Part shown: positions 33,634 to 47,614 of the stretch, in pieces | How positions within the stretch are numbered: position 1 is the first letter of the stretch | Layout of the letters: every line of letters starts with the position of its first letter | DNA from: JALYUM01 sp036688685 | GTDB lineage: Bacteria > Pseudomonadota > Gammaproteobacteria > Burkholderiales > Burkholderiaceae_D | DNA length: 64,000 nt | Reading direction: 5' to 3' | Assembly (NCBI RefSeq): GCF_036688685.1 | Contig: NZ_JAQQPS010000016.1 | Coordinates: 100,763-164,762, forward strand | Notes under the pieces: generated by a model | The model's input: the letters and a program-made list of their open reading frames with translations, nothing else | What the model was told of the DNA's origin: nothing | Databases searched by the model: none | Made by a program: the position numbers and the translations under genes

Positions 33634-34553
33634 AGCGCTCCCCCGTCCATAATTTGCAGGAAGATGTCTTCCAGGTCTGCTTGCTGCAACTGCATTTCGT
33701 CGATCACGGCGCCGCTCAGGCGCAGGCGCGCGAGGATCTGTTCGACTTCGCCGTATTCGGTCACGCGCAGGCTGTATTTTTTACCGGGGCCGTTGCCGAC
33801 CGCGTGGGTGTCGACCGCGACCAGGTGGCGCAAATCGTCCGGCAAGTCGCCGTGCGACAGGTGTACGATCAGTTGCGAGCCGGAGATGCGGCGGATTAGT
33901 TTGGTCATGGAGTCGAGCGCGACCACCTGGCCGAGTTTCAACATGGCCACGCGCTGGCACATGGCCTGCGCTTCTTCCAGATAGTGGGTGGTCAGAACCA
34001 CCGTGTGGCCTTCGCGGTTCAGGCGCGCGATGAACTTCCACAGCGTCTGGCGCAATTCGACGTCGACGCCGGCGGTCGGCTCGTCGAGCACGATGACGGG
34101 CGGCTTGTGCACCAGCGCCTGCGCGACCAGCACCCGGCGCTTCATGCCGCCCGACAGCGCGCGCATGTTAACGTCAGCTTTATTGGTCAGGTCGAGGTTG
34201 TGCATCACCTCGTCGATCCACTTGTCGTTGTTCTTCAAGCCAAAATAGCCGGACTGCAGGCGCAGCGTTTCGCGCACCGTGAAGAAGGGATCGAACACCA
34301 GTTCCTGCGGCACCACGCCAAGGTTCTTGCGCGCGGCGCGGTAATCCGTGACGACGTCGTGGCCATGAATCTTGATGCTGCCCACGTCCGGGCGAATCAG
34401 CCCGGCGATGGTGGAAATGAGGGTGGTTTTGCCGGCGCCGTTGGGACCGAGCAGGCCGAAGAATTCGCCTTCTTCGATATCCAGAGAGATGCCGCCAAGG
34501 GCTTTGAGCGCCTTGTAGCTTTTCTGGACATTGGTGATCTGGATCGCTGTCAT
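33630..34553 (-). CDS. ABC transporter ATP-binding protein (YadG-like)
   Basis: 307 residues. Walker A Gly-Pro-Asn-Gly-Ala-Gly-Lys-Thr near 37-44, signature Leu-Ser-Gly-Gly-Met-Lys-Arg-Arg, Walker B Val-Ile-Val-Leu-Asp-Glu-Pro-Thr-Ala-Gly-Val-Asp and the His switch in Leu-Thr-Thr-His-Tyr. The last 90 residues form the accessory domain seen in DrrA/NatA/YadG-type exporters. ATG 34553 opens the conserved domain; an upstream start would add a Pro-rich tail. First gene of the yadGH pair, separated from mlaB by a perfect hairpin. Confidence 0.9.
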   Translation of the reverse strand: MTAIQITNVQKSYKALKALGGISLDIEEGEFFGLLGPNGAGKTTLISTIAGLIRPDVGSIKIHGHDVVTDYRAARKNLGVVPQELVFDPFFTVRETLRLQSGYFGLKNNDKWIDEVMHNLDLTNKADVNMRALSGGMKRRVLVAQALVHKPPVIVLDEPTAGVDVELRQTLWKFIARLNREGHTVVLTTHYLEEAQAMCQRVAMLKLGQVVALDSMTKLIRRISGSQLIVHLSHGDLPDDLRHLVAVDTHAVGNGPGKKYSLRVTEYGEVEQILARLRLSGAVIDEMQLQQADLEDIFLQIMDGGAL

Positions 34554-34667
34554 TCTTCTATTTGGTGATGCCGGCGGCGCGGGGCGCGGGGCCATGCAAG
34601 TAAACCACCGATTATAGGGGAAATTGGACGAGCAAGAGGCAGAGGGGAAAGGTTTGCAGTGCTTGAG

Positions 34668-34689
34668 CGCGTCACCCGGGGGTGACGCG
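34668..34689 (-). terminator. Hairpin between mlaB and the yadGH pair
   Basis: A perfect 9-bp stem CGCGTCACC/GGTGACGCG with loop CGGG, 28 bp after the mlaB stop. No strong T run follows on the minus strand, so it may act as an attenuating or 3'-stabilising structure rather than a full terminator. Confidence 0.5.
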
Positions 34690-34716
34690 TTTGATACAAG
34701 AGGTAGTCGCGACCGA

Positions 34717-34980
34717 TTACTTCTTCTCGATCAACAACTCATCCACACCATACAAGCTCGCCAGTTTGCGCAAACTTGCCGGTACATTCGTGTAGACCAG
34801 CGTCTGCCCCGCCTGGCGGGCGCGGCGTTGCCAGGCGAGCAGCAGGGCCACAGCCGACGAATCGGCAGCGCCGACACTGCCGAGGTCGAATTCGGTCGTG
34901 CCGGCGCTTATGGCTGCGTAGCCTTGTTCCAGCGCCGCCGAGGCGGTCTGGAAAGACAGGATCGAATTGACGCCGCCCAT
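34717..34980 (-). CDS. mlaB: MlaB, STAS-domain subunit of the phospholipid transporter
   Basis: 87 residues forming one STAS domain. Asp-Ser-Ser-Ala-Val-Ala-Leu-Leu-Leu around residue 40 is the conserved STAS segment with the serine. MlaB binds MlaF in the cytoplasm and supports ATPase activity of the MlaFEDB complex that moves phospholipids between the two membranes. It starts one base after the mlaC stop codon, and no other STAS gene is near. It is the last mla gene. Confidence 0.88.
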   Translation of the reverse strand: MGGVNSILSFQTASAALEQGYAAISAGTTEFDLGSVGAADSSAVALLLAWQRRARQAGQTLVYTNVPASLRKLASLYGVDELLIEKK

Positions 34981-35628
34981 TTATTTCGCCGGCGCTGCCA
35001 GCGGCTTGGCTGCCAGCTGCTTGTTGCGCTCTGCCAGCTTGGTGATCAAACCGTCGATGCCCGATTTGCCGATTTCGCTTGCGAAGTTACCCTTGTAGGT
35101 TTCGACCAGCCACGCGCCCAGCACGTTGATGTCGAAAATCTTCCAGCCTTGCGGGCCTTTGTTCAGGCGATAGTTCAGCGTGATCGGCTCGCCGCGCGAG
35201 CTGGTCACCTGCGAACGCACTTCGACGTCGACATCGGCAGGATCGGCGCGCAGTGGCTTGAATTCCACTTTGTCGTCGTTCTTGATCTGCGACAGTGCGC
35301 CCGAGTACGTGAATACCAGCAGCGTGCGGAACTCTTCCGACAAACGCTTCTGTTGCGCAGGCGTGGCCTGGCGCCAGAAACGGCCGGCGGCCAGCGCCGT
35401 CATTTTTTCGGTATCGACGAACGGCAAAATTTTCGATTGCACCAGCGCCATGACTTTTTGCTGGTTGCCGGCTTGAATGTCCTTGTCGGCCTTGGCCGTG
35501 TCCAGCACATCGGTGCTGATGCGCTTGACCAGCAGGTCAGGTGCTTCGTTGCCGACAGGTGCGGCGACGACAGCGTGGGCGGCAAACGCCATCGAGGCGG
35601 TAGCGATAATGGTAACGATGTTCTTCAT
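34981..35628 (-). CDS. mlaC: MlaC periplasmic phospholipid-binding protein
   Basis: 215 residues with a signal peptide (residues 1-22, ending Ala-Val-Val-Ala-Ala) and the MlaC/Ttg2D fold. It shuttles phospholipid between MlaA in the outer membrane and MlaD in the inner membrane. Typical segments are Pro-Phe-Val-Asp-x-Glu-Lys-Met-Thr near 66, Phe-Arg-Thr-Leu-Leu-Val-x-Thr-Tyr, and Trp-Lys-Ile-Phe-Asp-Ile-Asn-Val-Leu-Gly. ATG 35628 has AAGGAAA upstream; the longer frame is not conserved. It is 31 bp after mlaA. Confidence 0.93.
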   Translation of the reverse strand: MKNIVTIIATASMAFAAHAVVAAPVGNEAPDLLVKRISTDVLDTAKADKDIQAGNQQKVMALVQSKILPFVDTEKMTALAAGRFWRQATPAQQKRLSEEFRTLLVFTYSGALSQIKNDDKVEFKPLRADPADVDVEVRSQVTSSRGEPITLNYRLNKGPQGWKIFDINVLGAWLVETYKGNFASEIGKSGIDGLITKLAERNKQLAAKPLAAPAK

Positions 35629-35659
35629 GTAGTTTTCCTTTGGTTGCGTTGGCACCATC

Positions 35660-36505
35660 TTACTTGGTGACTGGCGCAGGTGTCGCAGAGGATGGTTCCG
35701 CAGGCGTAACAGGTGTAACAGGTGTATCCGCCGCCGGCGTGGCGGTAGGGGCATCGTCGCCGTAGGCAGCCTTCATGTCCAGCTTGCCGCTGTCGTTGCC
35801 AGCCATGCTCTTGGCGCCACCGTCGGTGACCTGGCTCTGGCGGCGCTGCAGGTAGCCGTCACGGATGAATTCATAACGGTCCAGTGCCGCGCCTTCGACC
35901 AGGTCGGAGGCATCGAGCAGACTGGCGCGGGTGTCGACCGCTTTCACCACGGTACCGATGTTACGGACATTCGGCGGACGCTTGTGGGTCCACAGGTCGC
36001 CATACCAGTCGCCTGGCAGAGCTGCCGTATCGCGAATGGTCGACGGCCCCAGAATCGGCAGCACCAGGTACGGACCCGATGGCACACCCCAGTGGCCCAG
36101 GGTCTGGCCCAGGTCTTCGTTATGCTTTGGCAGGCCGGCTGGCGAAGCGATATCCAGCACGCCCACCAGGCCGAAGGTCGAGTTCATGGCGAAGCGCGTG
36201 AAATCCTGCATACCGGCTTCACCCTTGCCTTGCAGCAGGTTGTTCACGCCGCTCCAGGCATCGCTCAAGTTGCCGAAGAAATTATGCACGCCCGTTTGCA
36301 CGAACGATGGCAGCACGTTCTTGTACGCCGTGGCCACTGGCTTCAGGGCATATTTGTCGACGGTGTCATTAAACGTGAACACGCCGCGGTTAAGACCCTC
36401 AAGAGGATCGCGCGGGTTATTGGTCGTGGCGCATCCGCCAAGGGTCAGGCTGGCCAGAACGACGGCGGCGGCGAGACGGCTGGACTGCATTGTTGTTGTT
36501 TTCAT
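35660..36505 (-). CDS. mlaA: MlaA (VacJ) outer-membrane lipoprotein
   Basis: 281 residues with a lipobox Leu-Gly-Gly-Cys, Cys25 being the lipidated residue. The VacJ domain includes Asp-Pro-Leu-Glu-Gly-x-Asn-Arg near 33-40, Phe-Phe-Gly-Asn-Leu and Gly-Pro-Tyr-Leu-Val-Leu-Pro-Ile-Leu-Gly-Pro. It removes phospholipids from the outer leaflet. The last 40 residues are Pro/Thr/Ala rich and variable. It sits inside the mla operon, overlapping mlaD by 4 bp, unlike E. coli, where it is remote. Confidence 0.93.
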   Translation of the reverse strand: MKTTTMQSSRLAAAVVLASLTLGGCATTNNPRDPLEGLNRGVFTFNDTVDKYALKPVATAYKNVLPSFVQTGVHNFFGNLSDAWSGVNNLLQGKGEAGMQDFTRFAMNSTFGLVGVLDIASPAGLPKHNEDLGQTLGHWGVPSGPYLVLPILGPSTIRDTAALPGDWYGDLWTHKRPPNVRNIGTVVKAVDTRASLLDASDLVEGAALDRYEFIRDGYLQRRQSQVTDGGAKSMAGNDSGKLDMKAAYGDDAPTATPAADTPVTPVTPAEPSSATPAPVTK

Positions 36506-36975
36506 TTCGTGGTTTCCTTTCCGTCGGCAGCTTTGCTGTAGATGAACTGATTGATCAGGTCTTCCAGCACGGTGGCCGATTGGGTGCGTGAGATACGGTC
36601 GCCATTGACAAGGTTTTTGGTGTCGCCACCAGGATCGATGCCGATGTACTGCTCGCCGAGCAAGCCGGCAGTCAAAATCTTCAACGAACTGTCTTTGGGA
36701 AAATTAAAGGCGGGTTGCATTTCCAGCGAGACGACGGCCTGGAAGGTTTTGTCGTCGAAACTGATGTCGCCCACGCGGCCGACCACGACACCGGCGCTTT
36801 TTACCGGTGCTTGCGGCTTGAGGCCGCCGATATTGTCGAACTTGCCTGTGACGACATAGGTCTTGTTGAACGACAGGGTGCTCATGTTGCCGGCCTTGAG
36901 TGCCAGAAACAGCAGCGACACAACGCCGAGTAATACAAACAAGCCAACCCAGACGTCAATAGTTTTGCGATGCAT
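36502..36975 (-). CDS. mlaD: MlaD, MCE-domain phospholipid transport subunit
   Basis: 157 residues: one N-terminal membrane helix (about 8-26) and an MCE domain containing Gly-Gly-Leu-Lys-x-x-Ala-Pro-Val-Lys-x-Ala-Gly-Val-x-Val-Gly-Arg-Val and Gly-Leu-Leu-Gly-Glu-Gln-Tyr-Ile-Gly. MlaD forms a hexameric ring that passes lipids between MlaC and MlaE. Its stop overlaps mlaA. Confidence 0.95.
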   Translation of the reverse strand: MHRKTIDVWVGLFVLLGVVSLLFLALKAGNMSTLSFNKTYVVTGKFDNIGGLKPQAPVKSAGVVVGRVGDISFDDKTFQAVVSLEMQPAFNFPKDSSLKILTAGLLGEQYIGIDPGGDTKNLVNGDRISRTQSATVLEDLINQFIYSKAADGKETTK

Positions 36976-37043
36976 AATTATTATTCCTAATATCGATCAA
37001 ACGAGACAAATTTGCGTTCGTTTGGAACTGCCAAACTACCAAA

Positions 37044-37862
37044 TTACTTATTAAACATCAGTGCGGTCATCATGAAATCCAGTCCCCATATGAGCAGGGA
37101 GGAGATCACAACCGTACGGGTGGTGGCGCGCGATACATCTTCCGGGGTTGGCTGGGCCATATAACCCTGGAACAAGGCCGTGAACGTCACGCCGATACCG
37201 AAGATAACGCTTTTGATGACACCGTTCAGTACGTCAGCGCGCACATCGACGCCAGCTTGCATCTGCGACCAGAACGCACCTTCGTCGACACCAATGAGTT
37301 GCACACCAACCAGATAGCCGCCCAGCACACCGACTGCCGAGAACACCAGCGCCAGCACCGGCATGGCGATCACGCCGGCCCAAAAACGGGGCGCCAGCAC
37401 ACGCTGGATCGGGTTGATGGCCATCATTTCCATGGCAGACAATTGTTCTCCGGCTTTCATCAGGCCGATCTGCGCCGTCAGCGAGGTGCCAGCGCGGCCG
37501 GCAAACAACAGTGCGGTCACGACCGGACCGAGTTCGCGCGTCAAAGCAAGTGCGACAACCTGGCCGAGTTTTTGTTCCGCGCCATATTGGTTCAGCGTGT
37601 AGTAGCCTTGCAGGCCCAGCACCATGCCGACGAACAGGCCGGAGACGGCAATGATCACCAGCGAGTAGTTGCCGATGAAGTGAATCTGCTCGGAAATGAG
37701 CGCCGGGCGCTTCATCGCGCCAAACGTTACGCCGAGCAAATTGAAGAACGAGCGCGTCGCGAAACCGAGACTGGCGACGCCTTCGCGAATATTCAGGCCG
37801 ATCGTCGCAAAGAAATTCAGGACCAGGCTGCGTGCCGAGTGGGTGCGGGAGGAGGTACTCAT
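37044..37862 (-). CDS. mlaE: MlaE, permease subunit of the phospholipid transporter
   Basis: 272 residues with five or six membrane helices and the conserved Glu-Leu-Gly-Pro-Val-x-Thr-Ala-Leu-Leu segment typical of MlaE/YrbE. It forms the membrane pore of the Mla complex. The start overlaps the mlaF stop by 4 bp. A 68-bp gap separates it from mlaD. Confidence 0.95.
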   Translation of the reverse strand: MSTSSRTHSARSLVLNFFATIGLNIREGVASLGFATRSFFNLLGVTFGAMKRPALISEQIHFIGNYSLVIIAVSGLFVGMVLGLQGYYTLNQYGAEQKLGQVVALALTRELGPVVTALLFAGRAGTSLTAQIGLMKAGEQLSAMEMMAINPIQRVLAPRFWAGVIAMPVLALVFSAVGVLGGYLVGVQLIGVDEGAFWSQMQAGVDVRADVLNGVIKSVIFGIGVTFTALFQGYMAQPTPEDVSRATTRTVVISSLLIWGLDFMMTALMFNK

Positions 37863-38662
37863 TTATGCACGCCCAATCCCAGGTCGTCGGCCAGCGACTT
37901 GCCGGGATAGTGGAAGGGCACCGGGCCATCGGCCTCGGCATTGACGAATTGCTTCACGTAAGGATCTTCCGAGACCCGCATTTCGGCCGGCGTGCCTTGG
38001 GCAACGATGGCGCCTGCGGACATAAAATACACATAATCGGCGATCGCAAAGCACTCTTGCACATCGTGCGAGACCAAAATCGAGGTCGAACCGAGCGCGT
38101 CATTGAGGTTGCGGATCAAATTGGCCGTCACGCCCATGGAGATCGGGTCGAGGCCGGCGAACGGCTCGTCGTACATGATCAGTTCCGGGTCGAGCGCGGT
38201 GGCGCGCGCCACGGCGACCCGGCGCGCCATGCCGCCGGAAATCTCGCCTGGCTTGAGTTTTGCGGCATTGCGCAAGCCGACGGTGTTGAGTTTCATCAGT
38301 ACCAGATCACGAATCAGTTCTTCCGGCAAGTCCGTATGCTCGCGCAGCGGAAAGGCCACGTTGTCGAAGACGGACAAATCGGTGAACAAGGCGCCGAACT
38401 GGAACAGCATGCCCATCTTGCGGCGCAGGCGGTACAGGCCGTCGGTGTCGAGCTGGTGCACGACTTCGCCGGCAACCGATACTTGCCCTTTTTGCGGGCG
38501 GATCTGGCCACCGATCAGGCGCAGCACCGTGGTCTTGCCGCAACCCGACCCGCCCATGACGGCGATGAGCTTCCCGCGCGGGAAGTCCATGCTCAGGTTC
38601 TTCAGAATGGGGCGTGGGCCGTACGCGAAGTACAGATCACGGATTTCGACAAGATTAGGCAC
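37859..38662 (-). CDS. mlaF: MlaF, ATPase subunit of the phospholipid transporter
   Basis: 267 residues. Walker A Gly-Gly-Ser-Gly-Cys-Gly-Lys-Thr near 36-43, signature Ile-Ser-Gly-Gly-Met-Ala-Arg-Arg, Walker B Leu-Ile-Met-Tyr-Asp-Glu-Pro-Phe-Ala-Gly-Leu-Asp and the switch His in Val-Ser-His-Asp. It powers the Mla complex. First gene of mlaFEDACB; the promoter should lie in the 260-bp gap upstream. Confidence 0.95.
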   Translation of the reverse strand: MPNLVEIRDLYFAYGPRPILKNLSMDFPRGKLIAVMGGSGCGKTTVLRLIGGQIRPQKGQVSVAGEVVHQLDTDGLYRLRRKMGMLFQFGALFTDLSVFDNVAFPLREHTDLPEELIRDLVLMKLNTVGLRNAAKLKPGEISGGMARRVAVARATALDPELIMYDEPFAGLDPISMGVTANLIRNLNDALGSTSILVSHDVQECFAIADYVYFMSAGAIVAQGTPAEMRVSEDPYVKQFVNAEADGPVPFHYPGKSLADDLGLGVHK

Positions 38663-38922
38663 AGGAATTTGGACTATGAAAGAATGGCGTATTGTAGTGC
38701 AGAAACGGCAATCCTTGCTTGGGACACCCCCGTTTCGACCCCGCTTCCGACGCGAAGAAACAACACTACTAACCAGTCAGTCAGATATTTCCGCGCGTAA
38801 GTATTTGTTTTTGTTGAATTAGATACATACATTAGTGAATGATTGGAATGTACAGGCACAATAAGTGCTGTGCGGCAATGACATAAGCCACGTGTAAATG
38901 ACGGTAAAGACCGGGAGAAAAG

Positions 38923-39408
38923 ATGCGTCGAATCACAGGATGGTTGACGGCGGCGCTGCTCGCCGGAATCGCGTTGCCCAATGTGGCAAGCGCGCAAAAG
39001 ATAGATGGTCCCATTGTCCAGGCGGCTGCCGACAAATTTGCCACCGGCGTGGTGTGGCGCAGCGCCTCCGTGCTGGAAGCCGATTTCAGTTGCGCTGGCA
39101 AGGTGCAGCAAGCCATTCTCGGCACGTGGGACAAGGAAATTGTCGTCGCGATTTTCACCCAGGGCATTCACCAACCGCCCGCGCTGCTGCACTTCGACGC
39201 CAGCGACCGCAAGGCCCAGGCCAGCAAAATCCGGGTGGATGACTACAACCTGACCGCGGACGAAATAGCCGGGGTGTCGGGCGATGCCCCGGTTGGCTAC
39301 CGCCCGTCGACCAGTTGCCATGGCATACGCCTGTCGGATGACAGTTATGAGGCTGCCCACATCTACTGGAACCACGACCAGCAACGCTTCGATACGTGGA
39401 GCCAGTAG
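38923..39408 (+). CDS. Secreted protein of unknown function
   Basis: 161 residues with a clear signal peptide (residues 1-24, ending Val-Ala-Ser-Ala-Gln). The mature domain of about 137 residues contains two cysteines about 50 residues apart (in Phe-Ser-Cys-Ala-Gly and Thr-Ser-Cys-His-Gly) that may form a disulfide, and an Asp-Asp-Ser-Tyr-Glu-Ala-Ala-His-Ile-Tyr-Trp motif near the end. I do not recognise the family. GGAG lies 5 bp before the ATG. It is divergent from mlaF and convergent with gltD, with only 13 bp to the gltD stop. Confidence 0.7.
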   Translation: MRRITGWLTAALLAGIALPNVASAQKIDGPIVQAAADKFATGVVWRSASVLEADFSCAGKVQQAILGTWDKEIVVAIFTQGIHQPPALLHFDASDRKAQASKIRVDDYNLTADEIAGVSGDAPVGYRPSTSCHGIRLSDDSYEAAHIYWNHDQQRFDTWSQ

Positions 39409-39421
39409 CCCACTTGCCCGG

Positions 39422-40885
<1,464 letters not shown>

Positions 40886-40917
40886 GTTTTTTCCTTTGGT
40901 GCCCGATTAGAGTTGCC

Positions 40918-41010
40918 GTCACCCCGGCGAAAGCCGGGGCCCATGCTGAGCGTGTCCCTGAGGAAGTGCCGGTTCAGTATGGATCCCGGCCTGCGCCGGG
41001 ACGACGGTGG
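40918..41010. repeat. Pair of inverted REP-like palindromes between gltB and gltD
   Basis: The first unit has stem CCCCGGC with loop GAAA (40922-40939). The second, inverted, has stem TCCCGGC with loop CTGC (40984-41001), which reads GCAG on the other strand. Layout is the same as at 6143-6240, but both stems use CCGGC rather than CCCGC. It lies within the gltBD operon, where it might set the gltB to gltD transcript ratio. Confidence 0.85.
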
Positions 41011-41034
41011 TAGCGTGTTTGCATTGCGGCGGGA

Positions 41035-45756
<4,722 letters not shown>

Positions 45757-45828
45757 GCGTCTCTCCACAACAAATCAGGGGTTGGAGGTTGAGAATAGTG
45801 CAATGCAACAGACAACGTCAACCCAAAC

Positions 45829-46857
45829 AATTAGGGTCAGAGTCGAATTGTTTTGCAACATTTCTCCAGCACGATTAATTGGGGACAGAGTCAATCCAGG
45901 GGAGGTTCGGTGCTTCTGCCCTATGGCGTCACAGCGATCAGACGGGGGTTTCTTTGAAAGGACGGCCGCGTTTGGCGGGCAAAATCTGCCGTTGCGTCGT
46001 ACGTTCGAGGTTTTCCTTGAACGTCAGCGAGCCGAGCGGCAGGCTGCGCATCAACGACGTCGAGATGAAATCCAGTTCATCCGGGGTGATGCCCTGGTCC
46101 ACCAGCGCAATATAGGCCGCTTCGCGCTGGAACGGCGTATTGCCGAGCGCCCAAAACAGGGGATGGTCGCTGAGCAGCGTGTCGATGCGCGCGCCGGCGT
46201 GGTGGGCGTAGCTCGACCACGGGTAGTCGAGCGGCGTGGCTGATAGATGCCCGCGTACGGGATTGAGGTCGATATAACGGCTGCAGGCAAGGAAATAGCG
46301 GTCGGTGTCGACCAGCGAGGTGCGGAAGCGCCCCTGGAACAGGCTGCCATAGCGTTCGTACTTGTTGTTAAACCACGGCACGTAGTAGCGGCCCAGCTTC
46401 TGCATCATCTGCGCCAAACCCTCATTGTCGATCGGCGTGGCCAGCAGATGCACGTGGTTTGGCATCAGCACGTAGGCGTGGATCGCCACCCGATAGAATT
46501 TGGCGCATTCTTTAAGCCAGGCCATGAAGCGCTGGCAATCTTCCTCGTCGCGGACAATGGCCTGGCGATCATTGCCGCGCTGGATGACGTGATGCGGCTG
46601 GTTCGGGATGACGAGGCGTGGAGGACGGGCCATGGCAGGAATCGGAAAGGGGAGAGCGGCGGATTTTAACCAAGCCGACCGACTCTGTCCCTAATTAATC
46701 GCAAGTCGCCTCAAAAAGCGCGTGACTCTGTCCCCAATTCAAGCGAAAGCAGGTTTTCCCGAAGCAATTGCTTAAAAATTCGACACTGACCCTACCTTGG
46801 GGTGTCGCTGAATTGAGACAAAAAAATTGCTCAAAAAAGCGACACTGACCCTAATTA
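45829..46857. mobile_element. RAYT-type element bounded by inverted short motif copies
   Basis: A transposase-like gene lies between short repeated motifs in opposite orientations. On the left are TTAGGGTCAGAGTC (45831-45844) and TTGGGGACAGAGTC (45879-45892). On the right are the inverted forms GACTCTGTCCCTAA (46681-46694), GACTCTGTCCCCAA (46724-46737) and two variants CGACACTGACCCTA (about 46781 and 46840). No target-site duplication is evident. The block separates gltB from the response regulator gene. Confidence 0.7.
45938..46633 (-). CDS. REP-associated tyrosine transposase (RAYT, IS200-like Y1 HUH)
   Basis: 231 residues, complete frame. It starts Met-Ala-Arg-Pro-Pro-Arg with Tyr/His-His-Val-Ile-Gln-Arg-Gly-Asn near 14-21 and carries the HUH motif Pro-Asn-His-Val-His-Leu-Leu near 58-64. 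The catalytic Tyr is probably in the Arg-Tyr-Ile-Asp-Leu-Asn-Pro-Val-Arg segment or the preceding Arg-Tyr-Phe. The Arg-Gly-Arg-Pro segment near the C-terminus is common in RAYTs. These enzymes nick single-stranded REP-type sequences and are usually not full insertion sequences. Confidence 0.88.
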   Translation of the reverse strand: MARPPRLVIPNQPHHVIQRGNDRQAIVRDEEDCQRFMAWLKECAKFYRVAIHAYVLMPNHVHLLATPIDNEGLAQMMQKLGRYYVPWFNNKYERYGSLFQGRFRTSLVDTDRYFLACSRYIDLNPVRGHLSATPLDYPWSSYAHHAGARIDTLLSDHPLFWALGNTPFQREAAYIALVDQGITPDELDFISTSLMRSLPLGSLTFKENLERTTQRQILPAKRGRPFKETPV

Positions 46858-46884
46858 TTAAGTACGAGCCTTGGGGAAAGGGTA

Positions 46885-47565
46885 TTACGCGAGGGTGAAG
46901 CCGGCGGAGAGGCTGTAGCCTTCGCCGTAGGCGCTGCGCAGCGGCAGGTCCTGGGCCAGGCCGGTGCGCACTTTTTTGCGCAGGCGGTAGACCAGCATGT
47001 CCACCCGGCGGCTGGCGTCGGGATCGTCGCCACCCATGCCGGCCACAATCACCTGGCGCGGGACGGGACGGGTGTTGATGGTGAGCAAGTGCAAGAAATT
47101 GCACTCTTTTTCGGTCAGGTCGATCAGCTTGCCCGTCAACTCCAGCTGGCGCGCGCTCACGCGCAGCGTCCACTTGCTCAGCGTCGGGGTCGGCTCGTGC
47201 GGACGAACACGGCGGTCCAGCGCCTCGATGTGGGCGGCCAGCTCGGGGAACTTGATCGGCTTGGTCAGATAGTGGTCGGCGCCCAGGCGCAGGCCGAGAA
47301 TCCGGTTGTCGAAGGCGACGCGGCCGGTAAGCACCAGCAAGCCGATTTCCGGATACAGCTGGCGCATGCGCGGAATCACATTGAACCCGTCCTCATCCGG
47401 CAAGCCCAGGTCGAGCACCACGACGGCAGCCGGCGTGCGCGTCAGCGCCGCCCACATTTCGCTGGCAGTGGTGGCGATGGTGACCTCATGGTCCAACTCG
47501 CGCAGGAACTCAGCCATATCGATGGCATAGTCCCCATTATCTTCAACGATCAGTATCTGCGTCAT
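46885..47565 (-). CDS. OmpR-family response regulator
   Basis: 226 residues: receiver domain (1-118) with acidic pair Glu8-Asp9, phospho-acceptor Asp52 and Lys102, then a winged-helix DNA-binding domain ending near residue 220. The regulatory target is unknown. It follows the histidine kinase gene by about 49 bp on the same strand, so the two form a two-component system. Confidence 0.92.
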   Translation of the reverse strand: MTQILIVEDNGDYAIDMAEFLRELDHEVTIATTASEMWAALTRTPAAVVVLDLGLPDEDGFNVIPRMRQLYPEIGLLVLTGRVAFDNRILGLRLGADHYLTKPIKFPELAAHIEALDRRVRPHEPTPTLSKWTLRVSARQLELTGKLIDLTEKECNFLHLLTINTRPVPRQVIVAGMGGDDPDASRRVDMLVYRLRKKVRTGLAQDLPLRSAYGEGYSLSAGFTLA

Positions 47566-47614
47566 GGGTAGGCCATGTGAATGTTAGTGGTGATGGCGGA
47601 CATGCGCAGGGCGC

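Noticed and set aside
38757..38785. A TetR-operator-like sequence (AACCAGTCAGTCAG) before mlaF
   Set aside because: It is not palindromic and no TetR gene is nearby, so the resemblance is too weak to call.
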